Source: Streptacidiphilus sp. 4-A2
GTDB taxonomy: Bacteria; Actinomycetota; Actinomycetes; Streptomycetales; Streptomycetaceae
Assembly (NCBI GenBank): GCA_014284505.1
Contig: JAAFYY010000001.1
Coordinates: 7,675,845-7,739,844, forward strand
DNA length: 64,000 bases
Direction: 5' to 3'
The notes under the pieces are model-generated. The model was given only the letters and a program-made list of their open reading frames with translations, had not been told where the DNA came from and made no database searches. The stretch's first letter is position 1. The number at the start of each line of letters is the position of its first letter. Positions 9,475 to 19,900 of this stretch are shown piece after piece. A program made the translations under genes and the position numbers.

Positions 9475-9557
9475 CTGGGACGAACTGGGACGTCCCAGGC
9501 TGTGACCTGCTGGGACGTGTGATCGGATTCGGGAAACCTGGGACAGGAGGTGGGACG
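9475..9557. promoter_or_regulatory. Array of five TGGGAC motifs with one perfect palindrome
   Basis: TGGGAC occurs at 9476, 9486, 9511, 9539 and 9551, four of the five continuing as TGGGACG. The second is the left half of the perfect 14-bp palindrome CTGGGACGTCCCAG (9485-9498). The last overlaps the start of the XRE gene at 9557. The array lies between that gene and the divergent His-rich protein, so it is a good candidate operator for autoregulation. Confidence 0.65.
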
Positions 9558-10632
9558 TGACGCACTGGCAGCAGCTGCCGGACTCCCTCGACCCCGATGT
9601 GCGCCGCCTGGTCGAGCAACTGCGCCTGCTCAAGGACCGCAGCGGACGCAGCCTCCAGGCGCTGGCGGAGTCCACCGCCTGTAGCAAGTCCGCCTGGCAG
9701 CGCTACCTCAACGGCAGCAAGTTCCCGCCGCGCTCGGCGGTCGCCGGTCTCGGACGGCTGACCGGCGCGGACGCGCCCAGGCTGATGCTGCTCTGGGAGG
9801 TCGCCGAAGCCGCCTGGATCCCCGAGCCACTGCCGTCCGCCCTCCCTGTCCCGCTCGCCGCCACTGCTGATTCCGCCACCGGCCCCGCCACCGGCCCTGC
9901 CACTGCCTCCGCCCGCCCCGGTCCGCTGCTGCCCGCGTTCCGCGCCCCCGCGCCGCCCCTCCCCGGGACGGTGCTCGACGCGCTGCCGCCGCTGGTTGCC
10001 GACCTGCCTCCAGTGCTGCCCCCGCCGGAGGCGGCTGACACTCCGCCGGCCCTCGTTCCTTTGTTCGCGCTGGCGGGTGGGGCGGCGCTGCTGGTCACCG
10101 CCGGGTGCTGGCCGGTCCGGCGCTGTGGTCCGGGCTGCTCGCCGGGGGAGGCCCGGGGCGCGGCCCGGCTTCCCAGGACGCCGGTGCCGCCGGTGCTGCC
10201 GGGGACGCGGCGGTCGCGGCGCTGCCCGGGCCCTCGGGCAACTGCTCCGGAGCGTCCTGCCAGGGCCGTGACCCCTACACCACCGGTTGTGTCCGGGGCT
10301 CGGCGGTCGCGGGTTCGGTGGACGTCGACTCGCTGATCATCCGGCTGCGCTACAGCAGCCGCTGCGGCGCGGTCTGGACCGAGGCCCGGGGCGGGTCGCC
10401 GGGCATGGCACTGCGCTCACTGTCCATCAGCGGCGACAACGGCAGCGTGCTGGCGACGCTGCCCCGGCTGGGCGGCGCCGGTCCGGCGGACCACAGCCCG
10501 ATACTGGCCGCCACCGGCCCGGACCGGGCCGAGGCCTGCGCGGTGGTGGACGACGTCCAGGCCTGCGCGGCGGCCCAGGATCCCGGCGGCCCGCCCCGGG
10601 TGCTCACCTACCTGCCGTCCGGCCCGAACTGA
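9557..10632 (+). CDS. Membrane-anchored XRE-type regulator with DUF2690 domain
   Basis: About 358 residues. An N-terminal helix-turn-helix (residues about 12-70: LVEQLRLLKDRSGRSLQALA, KSAWQRYLNGSKFPP) is followed by an Ala/Pro-rich linker and one membrane segment (LVPLFALAGGAALLV). The extracytoplasmic DUF2690 domain has its Cys pattern NCSGASCQGRDPYTTGC and the end of the fold SPILAATGPDRAEAC. The frame shifts near 10100, right after the membrane segment. The topology suggests a sensor that links an external condition to DNA binding. GTG 9557 is preceded by GGAGG, inside which the last TGGGAC repeat begins. Confidence 0.85.
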
Positions 10633-10956
10633 CCGGCTGCGGGCGAGCGCTCGAAGCAGCCGCTTGGAATGGCCGCTTGGATTGGCCGGTAATACCGCTC
10701 TGATCTGCGTTCATGCCGAACCGGTATGACTACTTCGGAAACGTGACGAAGGCCGCTCGGAGAGTGCGTGCCCATGGGCGCGCACACCCCCGGCTCTGGG
10801 ATAACCTGGCGGTGATCTCTTGAGATCAAGAGAGATCGATCAGGGTCCGGCGACGCGGGCGTGCCCGACCGGTCCGAGGCGTCACCCCGCCCCGACCGCG
10901 CTGTCTGCTGTAGTCGAAGCCTGACCTCCCACAGGTATCCAGCAGGAGACGTCATC
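10633..10956 (+). other. mdh upstream region
   Basis: About 320 noncoding bases. It contains the inverted repeat at 10816-10833 and an AGCAGGAGA ribosome site just before mdh. Nothing else is recognised. Confidence 0.5.
10816..10833. promoter_or_regulatory. Perfect inverted repeat upstream of mdh
   Basis: TCTCTTGA and TCAAGAGA are perfect 8-bp arms separated by GA, 124 bases before the mdh start. It is AT-rich compared with its surroundings and looks like a dimer operator. The cognate regulator cannot be told from this window. Confidence 0.6.
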
Positions 10957-11944
10957 ATGACCCGCACTCCCGTCAATGTCACCGTCACCGGTGCGGCCGG
11001 CCAGATCGGCTACGCGCTGCTCTTCCGCATCGCCTCCGGCCACCTCCTGGGCCCCGATGTCCCGGTGAAGCTGCGCCTGCTGGAGATCCCGCAGGGCGTC
11101 AAGGCCGCCGAGGGCACCGCGATGGAGCTCGACGACTGCGCGTTCCCGCTGCTCGCCGGGATCGACATCTTCGACGACCCGAACAAGGGCTTCGAGGGCG
11201 CCAACGTCGGCCTGCTGGTCGGCGCCCGTCCGCGCACCGCCGGGATGGAGCGCGGTGACCTGCTCTCCGCGAACGGCGGCATCTTCGGTCCGCAGGGCAA
11301 GGCCATCAACGACAACGCGGCGGACGACATCCGCGTGCTGGTGGTCGGCAACCCGGCCAACACCAACGCCCTGATCGCCAAGAACCACGCCCGGACGTGC
11401 CGGCCGACCGCTTCACCGCGATGACCCGGCTCGACCACAACCGCGCGGTCGCCCAGCTCGCCAAGAAGCTCGGCGTCTCCGTCGCCGACGTCAAGCGGCT
11501 CACCATCTGGGGCAACCACTCCGCGACCCAGTACCCGGACGTCTTCCACGCCGAGGTCAACGGCGAGAACGCGGCCAAGGCGATCGGCGACGAGAGCTGG
11601 CTGTCGGACTACTTCATCCCGACCGTCGCCAAGCGCGGTGCGGCGATCATCGAGGCCCGCGGCGCCTCCTCGGCCGCCTCGGCCGCGAACGCCGCCATCG
11701 ACCACGTCTTCACCTGGACCAACGGCACCGCCGAGGGTGACTGGACCTCCGCCGGTGTCGTCTCCGACGGCTCCTACGGTGTGCCCGAGGGCATCATCTC
11801 CTCCTTCCCGGTCACCGCGAAGGACGGCAAGTTCGAGATCGTCCAGGGCCTGGACATCAACGACTACTCCGCGCCCGGATCGACGCCTCGGTCAAGGAGC
11901 TGATCGAGGAGCGCGACGCGGTCAAGGAGCTCGGCCTGATCTGA
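10957..11944 (+). CDS. mdh: Malate dehydrogenase
   Basis: Oxidises malate to oxaloacetate with NAD in the citric acid cycle. The Rossmann motif VTGAAGQIGYALL, the substrate-loop Arg region GARPRTAGMERGDLL, VVGNPANTNALI, the Asp/Arg region MTRLDHNRA and the catalytic His in WGNHSATQYPD are all seen. The frame changes near 11395 and 11877. Joined, it gives about 329 residues, normal for actinobacterial Mdh, ending in ERDAVKELGLI. It is monocistronic, with a strong terminator 22 bases after the stop. Confidence 0.96.
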
Positions 11945-11965
11945 CGGCCGCCGGCACCGACGCCC

Positions 11966-11998
11966 CGTGCCCCGTCCCGCCCAGCGGGACGGGGCACG
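11966..11998 (+). terminator. mdh terminator
   Basis: A perfect 15-bp stem, CGTGCCCCGTCCCGC with GCGGGACGGGGCACG, around a three-base loop, directly after the mdh stop. There is no U-tract, as usual in this group. Confidence 0.9.
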
Positions 11999-12061
11999 GC
12001 CGTGTCCGGCCGGGGCCGGGACGGTCGGCCGACCGCCGGAAAGCTTCCTAGACTGTGCACC

Positions 12062-13594
12062 GTGAGTGAAACCCTCCAGGACGCCGGGCTGGTCCTGCTC
12101 TTCATCATCATCGGCGGACTGTTCAACATCGCCGAGATCTCGCTGATCTCCCTGCGCGAAGGACAGATCCAGGGGCTGGCCGAGCGCGGCACCAAGCGTG
12201 CGGTCCGGGCGGCGCACCTGGCCGCGGACCCCAACCGCTTTCTCGCGGCGGTCCAGGTCGGGGTGACCTGCATGGGTTTCCTGTCGGCGGCCTTCGGCGC
12301 GGACACCCTGGCGGCCAAGGCGTCGCCGCTGTTCGAGAAGCTGGGCATGGGCGCCGATCTGGCCTCCACCACCGCGCTGGTGCTGCTGACGCTGCTGATC
12401 TCCTATGTCTCGCTGGTGCTCGGGGAGCTCACTCCGAAGCGGATCGGGCTCCAGCGGGCCGAGTCGATCGCGCTGCTGGCGGCGCCGTTGGTGGACACGA
12501 TCTCGGTGGTGCTGCGCCCGGTGATCTGGCTGCTCTCCCGCTCCACCAACCTGATGGTGCGGTTGCTCGGCGGCGACCCCAAGGCCGGTCGGAACGCCAT
12601 GAGTTCGGAGGAGCTGCGGGGCCTGGTGGCCTCCAACACCGAGCTGGGCAGCGATGAGCGGCGGATGATCGGGGACGTCTTCGCGGCCGGCGAGCGGCAG
12701 TTGCGCGAGGTGATGGTGCCGCGTACCGAGGTGACCTTCCTGGATGCCTCGCGCCCGCTGGAGGAGGCCGGCGTGAGGTCAGCCGCTACCCGCACTCGCG
12801 CTATCCGGTGGTCGACGCGCTCGTACGACATCGTGGTCGGCTTCGTGCATGTCCGGGACCTGTACCGGGCGCCGGAGCCGGGCGTTCCGGCCGCGCGGAC
12901 GGTGCGGGACCTGGCCCGGCCGGTGAAGCTGCTGCCCGCGACCAAGCGGGTGCTGCCGTCGATGTCGGAGATGCGGCACGAGGGCCACCATCTGGCGATC
13001 GTGGTGGACGAATACGGCGGCACGGCCGGGATCGTGACCCTGGAGGACCTGGTCGAGGAGGTGATCGGGGAGATCCGGGACGAGTACGACTCGCAGGAGG
13101 TCAGCACCACCCGGCGGCTCGCGGGCGGCAGCATCGAGGTGGACGGGCTGCTCAACCTGGCCGACTTCGCCGAGGAGACCGGCCTGGAACTGCCGGAGGG
13201 TCCGTACGAGACGGTCGCCGGATATGTGGTGGCCGAGCTCGGGATCTTGCCCGAGGCCGGCGAGCAGGTCCAGGTGGCCGACGGTTTCTCGCTCACCATC
13301 GCCGCGATGGACGGACGCCGGGTGGACCGGGTCCGGGTCGCTGCGCTCTCGGCGACCCCTGCCCCGCCGGACGGCGCCGCGGCCCCGGCACGGGCACAGG
13401 CACGGGCCCGGGCACAGGCACTGGGCTTGGCACGAGCCAGGCGCGGGAACGGGCACAGGAACAGGCGCGGCACAGGCACAGGCACAGGAACGGGCACAGG
13501 AACGGGCACAGCCTTGGGGCCGGGCGGTGGTGGCGGCGGGGCGGACTTCGCGGCTCCCTCCGCACCGTCGGCCCGGGGGCCGGTCGGTTCCTGA
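12062..13594 (+). CDS. CNNM/CorC-type membrane protein with tandem CBS domains
   Basis: About 510 residues. The N-terminal DUF21/CNNM membrane domain (LVLLFIIIGGLFNIAEISLI, VGVTCMGFLSAAFGA, SYVSLVLGELTPKRI) is followed by a CBS pair (MVPRTEVTFLD; HLAIVVDEYGGTAGIVTLEDL) and a C-terminal CorC_HlyC domain (IEVDGLLNLADFAEETGLELP). Related proteins act in divalent-cation transport. Between about 12775 and 12830 the frame is shifted and restored; the correct reading there contains VSRYPHSRYPVVD. The last 60 residues are an unusual low-complexity tail encoded by GGCACAGG-type repeats (about 13386-13511), which include a run of Gly-Thr pairs. Confidence 0.88.
   Translation: MSETLQDAGLVLLFIIIGGLFNIAEISLISLREGQIQGLAERGTKRAVRAAHLAADPNRFLAAVQVGVTCMGFLSAAFGADTLAAKASPLFEKLGMGADLASTTALVLLTLLISYVSLVLGELTPKRIGLQRAESIALLAAPLVDTISVVLRPVIWLLSRSTNLMVRLLGGDPKAGRNAMSSEELRGLVASNTELGSDERRMIGDVFAAGERQLREVMVPRTEVTFLDASRPLEEAGVRSAATRTRAIRWSTRSYDIVVGFVHVRDLYRAPEPGVPAARTVRDLARPVKLLPATKRVLPSMSEMRHEGHHLAIVVDEYGGTAGIVTLEDLVEEVIGEIRDEYDSQEVSTTRRLAGGSIEVDGLLNLADFAEETGLELPEGPYETVAGYVVAELGILPEAGEQVQVADGFSLTIAAMDGRRVDRVRVAALSATPAPPDGAAAPARAQARARAQALGLARARRGNGHRNRRGTGTGTGTGTGTGTALGPGGGGGGADFAAPSAPSARGPVGS
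13386..13511. repeat. GGCACAGG-type low-complexity repeat in the CBS gene tail
   Basis: Imperfect repeats of GGCACAGG, GGCACGGG and GGAACGGGCACA fill about 125 bases at the 3' end of the CNNM-type gene. They encode Ala/Arg then Gly/Thr repeats. Six-base periodicity is clear near the end. Confidence 0.75.
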
Positions 13595-13606
13595 CCGGCC
13601 CCCGGG
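13572..13606 (+). terminator. Terminator overlapping the CNNM-type gene stop
   Basis: CCCGGGGGCCGGTC and GACCGGCCCCCGGG pair perfectly over 14 bp around a seven-base loop. The stop codon lies in the hairpin. Confidence 0.85.
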
Positions 13607-13675
13607 CGGGCACCCGGCGCTGGCCGGTCCGCGGGTGTGCACGGGAGCTTGTGCGGCCCTGAGAGAATGGCCCGC

Positions 13676-14688
13676 ATGGTCACTGATCGCCCTCGCGTGC
13701 TCTCCGGTATCCAGCCCACCTCCGGGTCCTTCCATCTCGGCAACTACCTCGGGGCCGTGCGCCAGTGGTCTCCTTGCAGGAGACCCATGACGCCTTCTAC
13801 ATGGTGGTGGACCTGCACGCGATCACCGTGGAGCAGGATCCGGCGACGCTGCGGCAGAACACCCGGGTGTCCGTCGCGCAGCTGCTCGGGTCGGCCTCGA
13901 CCCGGAGCGCTGCACCCTGTTCGTGCAGTCGCATGTGCCCGAGCACGCGCAGCTGGGCTGGGTGATGAACTGCTTCACCGGCTTCGGTGAGGCGTCGCGG
14001 ATGACCAGTTCAAGGACAAGTCGGGCAAGCAGGGCGCGGACCGCACCACGGTCGGGCTGTTCACCTACCCGGTGCTCCAGGTCGGGACATCCTGCTCTAC
14101 CAGGCGGACCAGGTCCCGGTGGGCGAGGACCAGCGCCAGCACATCGAGCTGACCCGGGATCTGGCCGAGCGTTTCAACGGGCGCCTGGGCCACACCTTCA
14201 CCGTGCCCAACCCGTACATCCTCAAGGAGACCGCGAAGATCTTCGATCTTCAGGACCCGACCATCAAGATGAGCAAGTCGGCGTCCAGCCCCAAGGGCCT
14301 GGTCAACCTGCTGGACGACGTGAAGGCCAGCAGCAAGAAGATCAAGAGCGCGGTCACCGACACCGACACCGTGGTCTCCTACGACGAGGAGCTCAAGCCC
14401 GGGGTCTCCAACCTGCTGCGGATCCACTCGGCGATCAGCGGCCGGTCGATCCCGGAGCTGGTGGAGCACTTCGAGGGCAAGATGTACGGCGCGCTGAAGA
14501 CCGAGCTCGCCGAGCTGTATGTGGACTGGGTGACCCCGATCCAGCAGCGCACCCAGAGCTACCTGGACGACCCGGCCGAGCTGGACCGGGTGCTGGCCCA
14601 CGGCGCGGAGAAGGCCCGGGCGGTGGCGGGGGAGACCCTGGCCACGGCCTATGACCGGGTCGGCTTCCTCGCGCCGGCCAAGCGGTGA
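13676..14688 (+). CDS. trpS: Tryptophanyl-tRNA synthetase
   Basis: Class Ic synthetase charging tRNA-Trp. The HIGH-type motif (GSFHLGNYLGA), VVDLHAITVEQDP, GWVMNCFTGFGE, FTYPVLQ, DQVPVGEDQRQHIELTRDLA and the KMSKS loop (IKMSKSASSPKG) are visible. The N-terminal 140 residues are split over several frames with breaks near 13767, 13900, 14000 and 14085, while the C-terminal 190 residues are uninterrupted. The summed length of about 337 residues is normal. ATG 13676 is chosen; ATG 13667 is three codons upstream in the same frame. Confidence 0.94.
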
Positions 14689-14689
14689 C

Positions 14690-15289
14690 GTGAGGGGCGC
14701 AGGCGCAGACTCCGACGGCGCCGCCGGCATAACCGGCGCGGGTGGGGGCGGCAGCACGGTCACCATCGGGGTGGCCCTCGCCCTCGCCGAGCCCCACGCC
14801 ACGGAGATCCAGGAGGCCCGCGCCGGTTACGGCGATCCGCTGGCCCGGGCCATAGCGACGCACATCACGCTGCTGCCGCCGACCGAGCTGCCCGCGGAAC
14901 TGCTGGGCCCGGTCGAGCGGCAGCTGGCCGCGGCCGCCGCCGGGCACCGGCCGTTCCGGGTGCTGCTGCACGGCAGCGGCAGCTTCCGCCCGGTCTCGCC
15001 GGTGGTCTATGTCCGGCTGGCGGCGGGGTGCGCGAGTGCCGGGAGCTGGAGGCGTCGGTGCGCCGCGGGCTGCTGGCCCGGGAGCTGGACTTTCCCACCA
15101 CCGCATGTGACGGTGGCCCAGGCGCTGGAGCCGGCGGTGCTCGACCGGGCGTACCGGGATTTCCGGGATTTCCGGGCGGAGTTCACCGTGTCCGGGTTCA
15201 GCCTCTACCGCTTCGGCGCGGACCGGGTCTGGCGGCCCGAGCGGCAGCTGAGCTTCGGCAGCGGCAGCAGGCAGCCCGGCGGCCGGTAG
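14690..15289 (+). CDS. 2'-5' RNA ligase / cyclic phosphodiesterase-like protein
   Basis: About 199 residues with the two HxT motifs of the 2H phosphoesterase superfamily: HITLLPPTEL (first) and HVTVAQALEP (second). It starts at a GTG just after the trpS stop, so it is probably co-transcribed, and trpS followed by this gene is typical in Streptomyces. Between about 15025 and 15105 the frame is displaced and restored; the true reading there is GVRECRELEASVRRGLLARE followed by LDFPTT. Substrate unknown: RNA 2',3'-cyclic phosphates or ADP-ribose cyclic phosphates are family activities. Confidence 0.85.
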   Translation: MRGAGADSDGAAGITGAGGGGSTVTIGVALALAEPHATEIQEARAGYGDPLARAIATHITLLPPTELPAELLGPVERQLAAAAAGHRPFRVLLHGSGSFRPVSPVVYVRLAAGCASAGSWRRRCAAGCWPGSWTFPPPHVTVAQALEPAVLDRAYRDFRDFRAEFTVSGFSLYRFGADRVWRPERQLSFGSGSRQPGGR

Positions 15290-15290
15290 C

Positions 15291-15318
15291 CGGAAGTCGG
15301 AAGGCGGAAGCCGGAAGC
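15291..15318. repeat. 7-bp tandem repeat after the RNA ligase-like gene
   Basis: Four 7-bp units CGGAAG(T/G/C) beginning two bases after the stop codon at 15289. Confidence 0.75.
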
Positions 15319-15322
15319 CGAA

Positions 15323-15369
15323 AACGGCGCCGGGGCGCGAGGCGGTAAGCCTCGCGCCCCGGCGCCGTT
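15323..15369. terminator. Strong bidirectional terminator
   Basis: A perfect 21-bp stem (arms 15323-15343 and 15349-15369, beginning AACGGCGCC) around the loop GGTAA, between two convergent genes. Confidence 0.93.
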
Positions 15370-15401
15370 GTGGCCTGGGCCTACGTCTCAGACCGTGCGG
15401 C

Positions 15402-16989
15402 TCAGACCATTTCCAGGGTCGTGGCGCCGTTGTCCTTGTTGCCGCCGGAGCCCTGCCCGTCGGCCTCGGCCGCTCCGCCCGCGGCGGCGCCGCCCTCGGC
15501 CGGCTTCTGGCTGAGGTTGCTGAAGAAGAACGGCAGCAGCAGCACCCGAGGAAGGTCGGTGCGGCCATGTAGCGGTAGAGCGCCGCCGGGGTGGCCGCCA
15601 GCACGTTCAGCTGCATCCCGGCGGTGACCACGGCCAGCGCCAGGATCTCCCGCCGCCGGGTCTTGCGGATGACGCTGATCACCGCGCCGTAGGCGATGTA
15701 GCACCACACCGCCCCGCCCCACAGGATCCAGATCAGCTGGCTGGTGAGCGAGGAGTTGTACCAGAACGTCCCCAGGGTGTGCAGGGTGTCCGAGAGCGGA
15801 CGCACCTTCATCACCGAGTAGAACTTGCTGTGGTACAGATCCGGGTGGTAGTTCAGCAGCCCGTAGCCGTTGGGCGATGAGGCCACCGCCGCGATGCCGA
15901 TCGGGTCGTAGCCGGGGAACACCGCCCAGGCGTTGTGGGCCCGGCAGAGCGAGGAGCTGAAGACGTACTGCGGGGTCCGCTGCACCGTCTCCGCGAAGAT
16001 CTTCAGCAGCTCGCCGTTGTGCTTGGCCGCGATCCCGGTGTGGAACGCCGAGGTGGTCAGCTTGTCGGTGCTGATGCAGTACGACCCGGCCGAGGCCCAG
16101 TGCTTGAGCGGGGAGACCTCGGACATCACCTTCAGGTCGTGCGCGGTGAAGGTGTGCGGGGCCTCGCTGTAGGCGTAGGCGATGTCCGCGTAGATGAAGG
16201 TGTAGGCGGCGTTGTCGGTCGGCTTGGTCACCCCGAGCGCCGGGTACAGCCCGGAGTCCAGCGCGAAGAAGATCACGATCGGGATCAGGATGACCGCGGC
16301 GATCCGCTTCCACAGCCAGGGCACCACGGCCAGCAGCAGCACTCCGATCAGGAACACCGCCAGGAAGCCGTTGTTGCGGGCCAGGCAGACCAGCATCATC
16401 CCGGCGGCCAGCAGCAGCCAGTCGCGGCGCAGCCCGACCACCCGCGGCCGCGGGCGGCGCGGGGTGTTCAGCATGGCCGAGGTCAGATGGACGATCGCAG
16501 CGAAGCCGAGCAGCGCCCCGATGACGAACGGGACGTCCTTCCAGACGAAGATCATAAAGGACCCGGTCGGCGGCAGGACGACGCACAGCAGCACCCCGGC
16601 CGCGATCCAGCCGTTGCGGATCGCGAACTTGCGCATGCCCGCCGCGAGGTAGCCGAGCACCGCGGCGGTGGCCACCGTCTGTAGGAACGTCAGTACGGCG
16701 TAGTCGCCGGTGACGTTGAGGGACAGCCACACGCACGCGTCATAGGCGATGGAGTGGTCGTCCACCCAGTGCCCGGTGGTGACCTCCCAGGTGTAGTCGA
16801 AGCTGTCGTAGCTCATCAGCCCCGGGTAGAAGGCGGCCCACCAGAGCAGCAGCACCAGTTCCGACAGTGCGGCGATGCCCAGGGGCATCCGCAGCCGGGG
16901 CGGGATCCGCTCCACCAGCGGCCGCACCCGGGCGGAGACGGCTCCTTGCAGGCCCTGACGCCGGGGGGCGGCATCTCTGCTTGCGTCAT
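15402..16989 (-). CDS. DUF6020-like polytopic membrane protein
   Basis: About 529 residues with some ten to twelve membrane segments (for example LGIAALSELVLLLWWAAFYP, FLAVFLIGVLLLAVVPWLW, LIWILWGGAVWCYIAYGAV). The conserved loop YPGLMSYDSFDYTWEVTTG precedes the second segment and large extracytoplasmic loops lie in the middle, a plan resembling GT-C-type or DUF6020 envelope proteins. The ATG at 16989 shares its first base with the stop of the upstream glycerophosphotransferase gene (TGATG), so translation is coupled and a role in the same surface polymer is likely. Frames change near 16978 and 15545. The C-terminal tail is Gly/Ala-rich and soluble. Confidence 0.7.
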
Positions 16990-19900
16990 CACATTCCTAG
17001 CATTCGGTCCACGACCCGGACCGAGGCGGAGCCGTCGTCCAGGTCGCAGAAGGCCTCGCGGAAGGCTGCGTAGGCCGGAGCGTACCGGTCCACCACAGGA
17101 GCGAGGTCACGCAGGGCCCTCACCAATTCTTCAGAGGTGCCGAGCAGCGGGCCGGGGGCGGTGTTCTCGAAGTCGAAGTAGAAACCGCGCAGTGCGTCCC
17201 GGTAGTGCTCAAGGTCGTAGGTGAAGAAGAGGATGGGCCGTCCGGTGATGGCGTAGTCGAACATCACCGAGGAGTAGTCGGTGACCAGGACGTCCGCGAT
17301 CAGGTAGAGGTCCTGGATGTCGGGGTAGCTGCCGACGTCCCAGACGAAGCCGTCGCCCTCGCCCGGCACCGGCTCGACGACGTGGGCGTGCGGCCGGATC
17401 AGCAGCACGTGGTCCTCGCCCAGCGCCTCCCGGGCCTGCGCCAGGTCGAGCCTGAGGTCGAGCTGGTGGCCGCCGTTGTGGCGGACCCGGTCCTCACGCC
17501 AGGTGGGTGCATACAGGACGATTTTCTTACCTTCGGGCAGCCCCAGGGTGCGCCGCACCTGCTCCGCGTGCTTCTCGCGGTCGTCCGCGAGCAGCACGTC
17601 GTTGCGGGGGTAGCCGGAGGCCAGGATCTCGCCCTCGTAGCGGAACGCCCGCTTGAGGGATGGGGGTGCTTGAAGCTGTTCGGCGAGACCAGCAGGCTCC
17701 ACTGCTTGCCCTCGCGCTCCAGCGCCTCCAGGTAGGCGGTGTCGCTGAACCAGTCGTTGTCGAAGTCGAAGCCGATCCGCTTCAGCGGGGTGCCGTGCCA
17801 GGTCTGGATGATGACCTGGCCCTCGCGGCGCTCGATCCAGGACGGCAGGTGGGTGTTGCCGACGATGTAGCGGGAGCGGGCCAGGGCCTCGTACCACTCG
17901 GGGCTCTCGTAGACCACGGCGCGGGCGCCGGCCGGGGATCATCCGGTCGTCGCGGACCACCCACAGGTGCTCCAGGTCGCTGCCGCGGCGCACCAGCTCC
18001 TGGTGCACGGCGCGCGGCGAGTCCGAGTAGGACTTGCCCTCGAACACGTCGTAGAGCACCGACTCGCGCAGCGGGCGGCGCCGCGCCTCCGGGTAGAACT
18101 CCTGGAGCAGCACCGCTGGTGGTAGCGGCCGCGCGAGGTCGCGCGCGAGCTCGTGGGCCGAGGCCAGGTAGAGCCGGTCGTACCAGCGGCGGGCCAGGGC
18201 GACCTGCTTGCCCCGGCGGTGACGTTGACCGGCAGGTAGGTGTGCGCGGCGGGGGCGATGTGCGCGGTGGTCTCCACCCGGCCGCCGGGCGCGCCGGCCA
18301 CCTCGGTGCTGACGAACAGCTCCCAGTTCCCGCCCTGGATCGGGAGGTCCCCGGCGTAGCTGTCGTTGGGCAGGGCGGGCAGCACCGCGCGGAACCGGCC
18401 GTCGACGACCTCGCCCGGGTGCCGATAGACCTTGGCGTGGGTGCCGTGCCGCAGCACCCACTCGAAGGAGTGGCGGCCGGGCAGCGGGTAGCTGCCCTCC
18501 AGCACGAAGCCGTTGTCGGCGGAGCTGACGGTGACCTTCTCGATCAGCGGCTGCACCGGCTGGTCGATCAGCTGGAGGTGGCCGCGCGGCGAACGCTTCA
18601 GGTAGAGCGCGGCGGGGCGCTGCCCGGCTCGGCGGCGATCGCGAGCTGAACCGCCGAGGCGTCCTTGTGGTCGTCCACGGCGATGTCCAGCGGCTCGCCG
18701 CTCGGCGGGACCAGCTCGCTGCTCCAGCGGTCGGTCGGGCGCTCCAGCGAGCTGGGGCGCAGCCTGCCCTCGCGCTCGCGGATCTCGTTGATCCGGGCGG
18801 CGTCGATCACCACGCTGAACGGGACCAGCCCGCCCTGGCGCGGCCTCCAGCACCACCGGGAAGTCCAGCACCGCGCTGGAGCCGGCCTCCTTGTGGTGCA
18901 GCCGCAGCACGGTGCCCTCGGCGGCCAGCGCCGGGTCGATCCGACCGTGCACGGTGACCAGACCGCTGTCGCCGCCGGCCGGGACCGCCCGGTCCATCCG
19001 CGCCTTGACGGTCTCCACCTGGATGTACAGGTGCTGGTACGGATCTGCGGGATGACCCGCACGTCGGGGCTGACCCAGGTCGGGCTGGGGAACTGGCCGG
19101 AGCCGCTGGGGGCCCTTGATCCGGCTGCGGCGCGGACGGCCGCGGCCGAAGACGCCGACGGTGACCCGCCAGACGCCGTCCCGCCACTCGCCGCGCTGCT
19201 TGAGCCGGGCCGGGTCCAGGTCGACCTCGAAGCCGGCCCAGTCCAGGTGCCGCAGCGGCTGGTCGCTGGTGTCGGCGGTGAGCTCGGGTGGGCACGGTGC
19301 GGGCGCGCAGCACCAGGCTGCGGCGGCTGCCCTGCTCGCGCAGCATCAGCGCCTTGATCGCGTCGCTGCGCTGCTCGGCGCCGATGTGCTTCGGGTAGGC
19401 GTAGCCCTTGAGGTGCAGCTTGCCGCCCAGCCAGTCGGCCTCCTGGAGGCCGGTGCGGACCACGGTCTCCTTGTCGAGCCGCAGCACGCTCTCCGGGACC
19501 GGCGCGCGGCCCTTGAGCGAGGGGTAGTCGGCGAAGTTCCGGACCGTGCCCCGGACCGGGATGGTCCACGGGTACTCGCGGTCGAAGGCCAGCAGCTCCA
19601 GCAGCTCCGGAAGCCGGCGCTTGGCGGTGAGCCAGTACTTCAGCCGCATCGGCGCGGGGAGCGCGTTCAGGGTGTCCTTGTCGATCTCGGAGATCATCGC
19701 CCCGATGTGCTCCAGGAACGCCTGCTGGTACTCCTCGCCGCCCTCGGCAGCGCCTTGAAAAGAACAGCGGCACCTCTTCGACCAGCGAGTTCTCGTTGTA
19801 GAAGCGCAGGTGCTTGGCGTACTCGGCGCCGGACTGGGCCTTCAGGAACTCGCGCACCAGCCGCATCGAGGTGACCCGGTCGATCAGGCCCTTGGGGTCG

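Noticed and set aside
14435..16927. An 830-residue minus-strand protein extending the DUF6020-like gene over trpS and the RNA ligase-like gene
   Set aside because: The part past 15545 is antisense to real plus-strand genes and follows a frame break; the correct frame stops at 15402.
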